Positions 58,501 to 64,000 of a stretch of DNA of 64,000 nucleotides are shown one piece after another. The DNA lies in assembly GCF_010730745.1 (NCBI RefSeq), contig NZ_AP022615.1, positions 930,001 through 994,000 of the forward strand, in the 5' to 3' direction. The stretch is from Mycobacterium heidelbergense. Its GTDB lineage: Bacteria > Actinomycetota > Actinomycetes > Mycobacteriales > Mycobacteriaceae. Within the stretch, counting starts at the first letter, position 1. Every line of letters begins with the position of its first letter. Under the pieces are notes generated by a model. That model ran no database searches and was not told where the DNA came from. It saw nothing but the letters and a program-made list of their open reading frames with translations. The position numbers were made by a program, and so were the translations under genes.

Positions 58501-60121
58501 CATCGGCCGGCTGCGCGACGGGGTCGGGGCGGCCGTCCCGCCGGGCGTCCCGACCACCTTCACCGAGGCCGTCGCCGATCCGCTGGGCGAGCTGCTGGGC
58601 CGCTACGCGCGCACCCACACCCCGTTCACCACGGCCGAGGCCGCGGCCAGGTTCGGGCTGGGGCTGCGGGTGACGGCCGACGTGCTGGGCCGGCTCGCGA
58701 GCTCGTCAGGTTCGGGAGGCCGGCTGGTGCGCGGCGACTTCGTCGCCGCGCCCGACATCGCCGGAGGCGAGCAGTGGTGCGACGCCGAGGTGTTGCGCAT
58801 CCTGCGGCGGCGGTCGCTGGCGGCGCTGCGCGCGCAGGTGGAGCCGGTGAGCACGGCCGCGTATGGGCGGTTCCTGCCGGCCTGGCACGGCATGTCGTCG
58901 GGCCACTCCGGGCTGGACGGGCTGATGGCCGTCATCGACCAGCTGGCCGGCGCCCGGATGCCCGCGTCGGCGATCGAACCGCTGGTGCTGGCCTCGCGGA
59001 TCCGCGACTACGCCCCGGCGATGCTCGACGAGCTGCTCGCCAGCGGCGAGGTCACCTGGTCGGGCGCCGGATCGATCTCGAGCAGCGACGGCTGGATCGC
59101 GCTGCACGCCAGCGAGACCGCGCCGTTGACCCTGGCCGCGCCCGCCGAGATCGACCTCACCGACGCGCACCGGGCGATCCTCGACACGCTGGCCGGCGGT
59201 GGCGCGTACTTCTTCCGGCAACTCGCCGTGGACGGAATCGCCGAAACTGCGCTCAAAGAGGCGCTGTGGGAGCTGATCTGGGCCGGCCGGGTCACCGGCG
59301 ACACGTTGGTCCCGGTGCGTGCACTGCTGACGGGCGCTGGGGCCCGTAAGCGCTCCGCCCCCGCGCACCGCACCCGCCGCCCGCCGCGGCTGAGCCGCTA
59401 CAGCGTCGCGCACGCCCAGCACCGCGCCACCGACCCGACCGTGGCCGGCCGCTGGTCGGCCCTGCCGGCCCCCGAACCGGATTCCACCGTGCGGGCGCAC
59501 TACCAGGCCGAGCTGCTGCTGAACCGCCACGGCGTGCTAACCAGGGGCGCGGTGACGGCCGAGGGCGTGCCGGGCGGCTTCGCGACGCTATATAAGGTGC
59601 TGAGCACCTTCGAGGAGGCCGGCAGGTGCCAGCGCGGCTACTTCGTCGAGTCGCTGGGCGGCGCCCAATTCGCCGTCGCCTCCACCGTCGACCGGCTGCG
59701 CAGCTACACCGACGGGATCGACCCGGAGCGGCCCGAATACCGGGCGGTCGTGCTGGCCGCCGCCGACCCGGCCAACCCCTATGGTGCCGCGCTGCCCTGG
59801 CCCGCCTCCGCCGGCGACGGCGCGGCACGGCCGGGCCGCAAGGCCGGCGCGCTCGTCGCGCTGGTGGACGGCGAGCCGGCCTGGTTCCTGGAGCGCGGCG
59901 GACGGTCCCTGCTGACCTTCACCGACGACCCCGCGGCCGACCACGCCGCGGCCGCGGCGCTGGCCGACCTGGTCGCCGCCCGGCGCGTCGCGTCGATCCT
60001 GGTCGAGCGCATCGACGGGACGCCGGCGTTGCAGCCGCGCCCCGGCGGGCCGGGCCCGGTCGTCGAAGCACTATCGGACGCCGGATTCGTCCGCACCCCA
60101 CGCGGAATGCGGCTGCGGTAA
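55574..60121 (+). CDS. lhr: Lhr, large ATP-dependent DNA helicase
   Basis: This 1515-residue superfamily 2 helicase translocates 3' to 5' on single-stranded DNA. Mycobacterial Lhr is DNA-damage-inducible. The Walker A APTGSGKTL is at residues 46-54 and DEIH at 167-170. IGLSATV follows, then QRIGRAGHQVGE (motif VI) and a winged-helix plus beta-barrel tail that stretches to the C-terminus. It precedes nei2 by four bases, which suggests repair cooperation. The GTG start follows the TetR gene. Length matches the M. tuberculosis protein. Confidence 0.95.
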   Translation: MSNPDPLGRFSAITREWFASTFAAPTTAQADAWDAIADGHNTLVIAPTGSGKTLAAFLWALDSLAGAADRPAGTRVLYVSPLKALAVDVERNLRTPLAGLTRIAERRGLPAPDISVGVRSGDTPPAQRRQLLARPPDVLITTPESLFLMLTSAARETLAGVQTVIVDEIHAIAGGKRGAHLAVSLERLDDLRDGPPAQRIGLSATVRPPEELARFLSGGGPTTRTTIVAPPSAKTVELAVQVPVPDMANLANSSIWPDVEARLVDLIESHGSTIVFANSRRLAERLTARLNEIHAERSGIELTPEPNPRVAGGAPAHIMGSGQTWGTGAVLARAHHGSVSKEQRALVEEDLKRGLLKAVVATSSLELGIDMGAVDLVIQVEAPPSVASGLQRIGRAGHQVGEVSRGVLFPKHRTDLIGCAVSVQRMLAGQIETMRVPANPLDILAQQTVAAAALEPLDADKWFDTVRRAAPFATLPRSVYEATLDLLSGKYPSTEFAELRPRLVYDRDTGTLTARPGAQRLAVTSGGAIPDRGLFTVWLATEKPSRVGELDEEMVYESRPGDVISLGATSWRITEITHDRVLVIPAPGQPARLPFWRADGVGRPAELGAALGALTGELAGLGRDAFDKRCAGLGFDAYAADNLWGLLDEQRAAAGVVPTDTTLLVERFRDELGDWRVILHSPYGLRVHGPLALAVGRRLRERYGIDEKPTASDDGIVVRLPDTGFSAADAPPGAELFIFDADEIDPVVTAEVGGSALFASRFRECAARALLLPRRHPGRRSPLWHQRQRAAQLLDVARKYPDFPVVLETVRECLQDVYDVPALAGLMAGIAARTVRVLETETARPSPFAASLLFGYVGGFVYEGDTPLAERRAAALSLDSTLLAELLGRVELRELLDADVVAATGRQLQHLSDDRAARDAEGVADLLRLLGPLTEDEVAARAAAEDVGGWLEGLRAARRALTVSFAGRGWWVAIEDIGRLRDGVGAAVPPGVPTTFTEAVADPLGELLGRYARTHTPFTTAEAAARFGLGLRVTADVLGRLASSSGSGGRLVRGDFVAAPDIAGGEQWCDAEVLRILRRRSLAALRAQVEPVSTAAYGRFLPAWHGMSSGHSGLDGLMAVIDQLAGARMPASAIEPLVLASRIRDYAPAMLDELLASGEVTWSGAGSISSSDGWIALHASETAPLTLAAPAEIDLTDAHRAILDTLAGGGAYFFRQLAVDGIAETALKEALWELIWAGRVTGDTLVPVRALLTGAGARKRSAPAHRTRRPPRLSRYSVAHAQHRATDPTVAGRWSALPAPEPDSTVRAHYQAELLLNRHGVLTRGAVTAEGVPGGFATLYKVLSTFEEAGRCQRGYFVESLGGAQFAVASTVDRLRSYTDGIDPERPEYRAVVLAAADPANPYGAALPWPASAGDGAARPGRKAGALVALVDGEPAWFLERGGRSLLTFTDDPAADHAAAAALADLVAARRVASILVERIDGTPALQPRPGGPGPVVEALSDAGFVRTPRGMRLR

Positions 60122-60125
60122 CCCG

Positions 60126-60881
60126 ATGCCCGAGGGCGATACCGTCTGGCACACGGCGGCCGTGCTGCGACAGCACCTGGCCGGGCGGACCCTGACACGC
60201 TGCGACGTCCGGGTGCCGCGGTTCGCCACCGTCGACCTCACCGGACAGGTGGTGGACGAGGTGATCAGCCGGGGCAAGCACCTGTTCATCCGCGTCGGGC
60301 GGGCCAGCATTCACTCGCACCTGAAGATGGACGGCAGCTGGCGGGTCGGCAACCGGCCGGTGCGGGTGGATCACCGGGCACGAATCATTTTGGAAGCAAA
60401 CGGGATTCGCGCGGTCGGCGTCGACCTCGGGGTATTGGAGATCGTGGCACGCGACCGGGACGGCGACGCGGTCGCCCACCTGGGGCCCGACCTGATGGGC
60501 GAGGACTGGGACCCCGCGCGCGCCGCCGCCAACCTGAGCAGCCGCCCGGACCGGCCGATCGCCGAGGCGCTGCTCGACCAGCGGGTGCTGGCCGGGATCG
60601 GCAATGTCTACTGCAACGAACTCTGTTTCGTCAGTGGACATCTGCCCACCGCGCCGGTCGGCGCGGTGGCCGACCCGCGTCGGCTGGCCTCCCGCGCGCG
60701 AGACATGCTGTGGGCCAACCGCTTCCGCTGGAACCGCTGCACCACCGGCGACACGCGGGCGGACCGGCGGCTGTGGGTCTACGGGCGAGCCGGGCAGCCC
60801 TGCCGTCGCTGCGGCGCCCGCATCGACTACGACGACACCGGTGACCGGGTGGCGTATTGGTGCCCGTCCTGTCAGCGCTGA
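60126..60881 (+). CDS. nei2: Nei2, endonuclease VIII-type DNA glycosylase
   Basis: This 251-residue Fpg/Nei enzyme excises oxidised bases. The catalytic Pro2-Glu3 (MPEGDTV) begins the protein. IHSHLKMDGSWRV and the helix-two-turn-helix LLDQRVLAGIGNVYCNELCF bind DNA. A C-terminal zinc finger CRRCGARIDYDDTG ends WCPSC. It lies four bases after lhr and is presumably cotranscribed. Matches Rv3297. All catalytic residues are present, so activity on oxidised pyrimidines is likely. Confidence 0.94.
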   Translation: MPEGDTVWHTAAVLRQHLAGRTLTRCDVRVPRFATVDLTGQVVDEVISRGKHLFIRVGRASIHSHLKMDGSWRVGNRPVRVDHRARIILEANGIRAVGVDLGVLEIVARDRDGDAVAHLGPDLMGEDWDPARAAANLSSRPDRPIAEALLDQRVLAGIGNVYCNELCFVSGHLPTAPVGAVADPRRLASRARDMLWANRFRWNRCTTGDTRADRRLWVYGRAGQPCRRCGARIDYDDTGDRVAYWCPSCQR

Positions 60882-60991
60882 AGGAGCCGCCGACCACTAA
60901 ACCAGGTTTCACCCGTTCGCTCGCGACGTGCGATGATCGCAAGTCAGCGGCTTGCCTTGCCGCCAGCACGGCTCAGCGGGGAGGTTCGGCT

Positions 60992-61342
60992 ATGACCACC
61001 GGCCACCCGCGCTCGCCCAAACCCCGGCGACCACGATCGGCCGGCCTTGCCGTGGCGGTCGCGCTGCTGGGCCTCGCGGGAGCGGCAGCCCCGGCCGCGC
61101 GCGCCGACGCGGTCGACAACGCGTTCGTGGCGGCGGTGAAGGCCAAGGGCATCGACTTCCCCTCGCCGCAGGCCGCGATCGTCGCCGGCCACGAGGTCTG
61201 CGATCAGCTCGATCTCGGCATGCAGAAGTCCGACGTGGCGTCCGAGGTGATGAATAACAGCAAGCTCGACGGCTATCACGCCGGGTACTTCGTCGGCGCG
61301 AGCGTCGCCGCGTACTGCCCGAGGCACCGCTCGTCGACCTGA
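60992..61342 (+). CDS. DUF732 secreted protein
   Basis: This 116-residue protein has a signal peptide (basic start, hydrophobic LAVAVALLGLAGAAAPAARA). The mature DUF732 domain starts DNAFVAAVKAKGIDFPSPQA. Cys in GHEVCDQL and AYCPRHRS may form a disulfide. DUF732 proteins are abundant in mycobacteria, with unknown roles at the surface. GGGGAGG precedes the ATG. A second family member is 2.4 kb downstream at 63710. Confidence 0.87.
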   Translation: MTTGHPRSPKPRRPRSAGLAVAVALLGLAGAAAPAARADAVDNAFVAAVKAKGIDFPSPQAAIVAGHEVCDQLDLGMQKSDVASEVMNNSKLDGYHAGYFVGASVAAYCPRHRSST

Positions 61343-61352
61343 TGGCCCCGGC

Positions 61353-62459
61353 TCACGAGACGGCGTCGACCGCGGTCGACAAGCGCGACATAAACTCATT
61401 CGGGATGGGGACATATCCGTTGTCCGCCAGGCCATTCTGGCCGGCGCCGATCGTGCTTTGCAGGAACGCCTTCACGGCGGAACCGACCTGCGGGTCGGGG
61501 TACTTCGAGCACACGACCTCATACGTCGCCAGCACGATCGGGTAGGAGCCGGGCTGGTTGGGCCGGTAGAACGAGATCGTGTCGAGGGCGAGGTCGTTGC
61601 CCTCCTTGATGAACCAGGCGGCGGAAATCGTCTTGCCCACCGAGTCGGTGCTGATCGCCACCGGGTCCGGATCCGCCGACGTCACGACCCTGGCCATATT
61701 CAGCTGTTGGGCCTGGGCGAACGACCATTCGATGTAGGTGATCGACCCCTCGGTGGTTTTGACGGCCGCGGCGGCGCCGTCGTTGCCCCTGGCGCCCTCG
61801 CCGACACCGCCGTTGAACTTCTTCCCGGCGCCCTTGCGCCACTCGCCGTTGGACGCGGTATCGAGATATTTCTGGAAGTTGTCCGTGGTGCCGGACTCGT
61901 CGCTGCGGAACACGACGCGAATCGGCTCGGCGGGCAGGGCCACGCCCGGGTTCAGCACCTGGATCGCGGGATCGTTCCAGGTCGAGATGCCCCCGCTGAA
62001 GATCCTGGCCGCGTTCGGGCCGTCGAGGTTCAACGACGTCACACCGTTAACGTTGTAGGCGATGGCGATGGGCCCGAACACCATCGGCAGGTTCCACACC
62101 GGCGAACCGCACCGCTGCTGCCCCCTGGCGTACTCGTCCTTGCTCAGCGGCGAGTCGGAGGCGCCGAAATCGGTTTGGTTGCCCATGAATTCGCTGATCC
62201 CCGCGCCGGAGCCGTTGGGCGTGTAGTTCAGGGTCTGGCCCGGGCAGGCTTGTTCGAAGGCCTTGACAAAACGGTCCATCGCGTTGAGCTGCGCCGTGGA
62301 GCCGCTGGCCTTCAGGGTCGGCTTGCCGCCGCAGGCCACCTTCGCCGACGACTCGCCCGTCGCGCTTCCCCCGGTGCCGTTGTTGTCACCGCCACACGCC
62401 GACAGCAGCACCGCGCCCGCGGCCAGGACGCTCGCGACGCCAAACCGATTGACTCGCAC
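61353..62459 (-). CDS. pstS3: PstS3-type phosphate-binding lipoprotein
   Basis: This 368-residue PstS has a lipoprotein signal (VRVNRFGVASVLAAGAVLLS, then AC). The mature region TLKASGSTAQLNAMDRFV, TPNGSGAGISEFMGNQTDF and FRSDESGTTDNFQKYL match M. tuberculosis PstS3 closely. No permease genes are adjacent, unlike M. tuberculosis, where pstS3 leads pstC2-pstA1. GGAG sits about eight bases before the GTG at 62459. In-frame starts upstream would extend the signal with non-conserved sequence. Confidence 0.92.
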   Translation of the reverse strand: MRVNRFGVASVLAAGAVLLSACGGDNNGTGGSATGESSAKVACGGKPTLKASGSTAQLNAMDRFVKAFEQACPGQTLNYTPNGSGAGISEFMGNQTDFGASDSPLSKDEYARGQQRCGSPVWNLPMVFGPIAIAYNVNGVTSLNLDGPNAARIFSGGISTWNDPAIQVLNPGVALPAEPIRVVFRSDESGTTDNFQKYLDTASNGEWRKGAGKKFNGGVGEGARGNDGAAAAVKTTEGSITYIEWSFAQAQQLNMARVVTSADPDPVAISTDSVGKTISAAWFIKEGNDLALDTISFYRPNQPGSYPIVLATYEVVCSKYPDPQVGSAVKAFLQSTIGAGQNGLADNGYVPIPNEFMSRLSTAVDAVS

Positions 62460-62587
62460 CGCAATATCTCCGTACGGCACGGCCGAGACAACCGCCGCCA
62501 CCGTGGCCGCGGCCCGCAAAACTGCCGTCTTCCTCGCGGCCATGAGGCATGGTAACAAGATCGCCCCCGCGCGCCGATCGGCCAGGT

Positions 62588-63505
62588 CTAGCCGCGCGTG
62601 TGCGCAAGAAAAAACTGCGCGATGACGTGTGAGGCGTCCAGCGCGCGCGAGGTGCGCCCGATGATCGCCTGGGGCAGATATTGTTTGCCGCCCGGCCAGG
62701 TGTGCCCGCCGTTGTCGATCTGGTAGAAGACCACCTCGGTGGACGCCGCGCACGCCGCGGAATCGAAGCGGTGAACGACGGTGCCGTCCCCCACGTCGGG
62801 CAACACCTGCGCCGACGGCACGCCCTGGCAGCCGTCGACCGAGCGCCACTTGCCCACCACGTCGTTCGCCGCCATGGAATGGCTGACCCCGCCGCGGCCG
62901 TGCACCTTTCCGCCGTTGAACGGCACCAGCGGATCGGCGGTGCCGTGCGCGTCCAAAACCGACACCGGCCGCGACGGATTGCAGGGCACCCCGGCGCCCA
63001 GCGTGCCCGCGATCGGCGCGATCGCGGCGACGAGGTCGGCGCGGTCACAGGCCAGCCTGTTCGACATGAAACCGCCGTTGGACATGCCGGTGGCGAAGAC
63101 GTGCCCGGGCGCGATGTTGTATTCGCTTTCCAGCTTGCCGGCCAGCGCGGCCAAAAACCCGACGTCGTCGACATGGCGGCGATCGGCCGGTGACGCCCCC
63201 CGCCCGTCGGCCCAGCTTTTGTCGTAACCGTCGGGATAGGCCACGAGCAGGTTGTCGACGTCGGCGACGGTGTCGAAGTCGGTCAGCCCCCGCTGCCCGA
63301 CTCCCGTACCGCCGCCGCCGTGCAGGCTGAGCACCAACCCGACCGGATCGCCGGGCGGCACGTGCAGGGTGTAGGTCCGGTCCATGCCGCCGGAACGCAA
63401 GGTGCCGGGCAGATCCCGCGCGCTGGCCGCCGACACGTGCTGCACGCCGCAGCCGGCCACACACGCCGCCAGCACGGCGAGCGGCAACCATCGCGCGTGC
63501 GGCAT
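62588..63505 (-). CDS. lpqC: LpqC, secreted esterase lipoprotein (PHB depolymerase/feruloyl-esterase fold)
   Basis: This 305-residue alpha/beta hydrolase has a lipoprotein signal with possible lipobox Cys at residue 15 or 19 (LAAC, VAGC). The nucleophile Ser142 is in ATGMSNGGF. The Asp may be in LDAHGTADPLV and the catalytic His in NGGHTWPGG. It is similar to poly(3-hydroxybutyrate) depolymerases and is the Rv3298c homologue. Acts outside the membrane on an unknown ester. It lies between pstS3 and a DUF732 gene; the 204 bases downstream of its start carry promoters for both directions. Confidence 0.9.
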   Translation of the reverse strand: MPHARWLPLAVLAACVAGCGVQHVSAASARDLPGTLRSGGMDRTYTLHVPPGDPVGLVLSLHGGGGTGVGQRGLTDFDTVADVDNLLVAYPDGYDKSWADGRGASPADRRHVDDVGFLAALAGKLESEYNIAPGHVFATGMSNGGFMSNRLACDRADLVAAIAPIAGTLGAGVPCNPSRPVSVLDAHGTADPLVPFNGGKVHGRGGVSHSMAANDVVGKWRSVDGCQGVPSAQVLPDVGDGTVVHRFDSAACAASTEVVFYQIDNGGHTWPGGKQYLPQAIIGRTSRALDASHVIAQFFLAHTRG

Positions 63506-63709
63506 GCCGTCAAATTACCGATCGCTCCCGCGAATCCACGAGTCCGGGGGGCCGAGGCGTCGGCCGTCGGCGGACACTAGCCCGAAGTTGCGCTGTTCGC
63601 AATCTCGGCGACGACTGTTTCGCCCCTACTCGTAACGTTTTGGCAACGTTCTAGGCCAGACTTTAAGGTGACAAAGCCATCGCACTTATGTTCCAGGGGA
63701 GTATCGGAA

Positions 63710-64000
63710 ATGACGAGTGTCCGTACCCGTAATCGCGGCCCGCGGTTGACGCTGTTGGCCGCCGCCCCCCTCCTGGCGGTCGGGCTGCTCGGCCCGCTGG
63801 AAGCCGCCCCGACCGCCCACGCCGACGGCACCGACGACGCTTTCATCGCCGCGCTGCACGCCCACGGCATCAGCCACGAATCACCCAAGTCCGCAATCGC
63901 GGCCGGCCACCTGGTTTGCCACCAGCTCGACATGGGCAAGACGCAGGAACAGATCGCGACCGACGTGATGAACAGCAGCACCCTCGACGGCGACAACGCC
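63710..64000 (+). CDS. DUF732 secreted protein, cut by window edge
   Basis: The 97 visible residues contain a signal peptide (LTLLAAAPLLAVGLLGPLEA to about 38). The DUF732 domain follows (DDAFIAALHAHGISHESPKS, then VCHQLDMGKTQEQIATDVMN). It is paralogous to the protein at 60992-61342, sharing most motif positions. AGGGGAG lies about ten bases before the ATG. The 3' end lies outside the window. Confidence 0.85.
   Translation, partial: MTSVRTRNRGPRLTLLAAAPLLAVGLLGPLEAAPTAHADGTDDAFIAALHAHGISHESPKSAIAAGHLVCHQLDMGKTQEQIATDVMNSSTLDGDNA

Noticed and set aside
55592..58618. 1008-codon minus-strand frame inside lhr
   Set aside because: Antisense to a conserved helicase, with composition expected from G+C-rich wobble positions.

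Overview
The window is high-G+C chromosomal DNA of a slow-growing Mycobacterium, most likely close to the M. avium complex. Its gene order follows M. tuberculosis Rv3256c to Rv3298c, with insertions and one replaced stretch. The genus rests on recognisable whiB2, fbiAB, mamA, lcp1, pacL1-ctpC, accD5-accE5, accA3, sigF-rsbW-usfY, lat-lrpA and lhr-nei2. The species-level guess is inference. No tRNA, rRNA, CRISPR array, prophage or complete insertion sequence was seen.

Layout: (1) 1-12058, sugar-nucleotide and envelope genes (TobH-like protein, manB, manC, wbbL, rmlD) interleaved with whiB2, the F420 genes fbiA-fbiB, the epigenetic methyltransferase mamA with an overlapping Nudix gene, and a frameshifted DUF559 gene flanked by two copies of a 62-bp hairpin. 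(2) 12125-20412, lcp1, a TIGR03089 gene, a decayed DUF433/DUF5615 toxin-antitoxin pair, pacL1-ctpC metal export, a cation-transporter-like protein, a methyltransferase and a CoA transferase. (3) 20396-28662, a phosphate locus (pknD, pstS2, pstB, two tandem pstS1 copies, pstC1, pstA2) that in M. tuberculosis lies at Rv0931c-Rv0936. Here it occupies the place of Rv3273. (4) 28795-30411, a toxin-antitoxin island with an intact vapBC45-like pair and an Xre regulator followed by a truncated hipA. (5) 30413-35637, fadE25, purE, purK, a GtrA-like gene, a PH-domain gene and birA, with a palindromic element between the last two. (6) 35656-40684, a catabolic insert (KstD-like flavoprotein, acyl-CoA ligase, SnoaL-like protein, PucR-type regulator) not found between birA and accD5 in M. 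tuberculosis. (7) 40760-46746, the acyl-CoA carboxylase region. (8) 46780-49185, the SigF regulon core, including an unlisted 48-codon membrane-protein gene with its own SigF-like promoter. (9) 49330-53964, lysine catabolism (lat, lrpA, a 2-oxoadipate dioxygenase-like gene, pcd). (10) 54074-64000, a methyltransferase, a TetR regulator, lhr-nei2, two DUF732 secreted proteins, an isolated pstS3 and lpqC.

How the genes work together: manB and manC make GDP-mannose. RmlD makes dTDP-rhamnose, which WbbL uses to build the arabinogalactan linker that Lcp1 then attaches to peptidoglycan. PacL1 serves CtpC. AccA3, AccD5 and AccE5 form one carboxylase. Lat, the DUF1338 enzyme and Pcd degrade lysine under LrpA. 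Four PstS proteins in one window suggest adaptation to phosphate scarcity. Many genes start directly at, or within two bases of, the predicted transcription start of a TANNNT -10 box, as expected for mycobacterial leaderless mRNAs.
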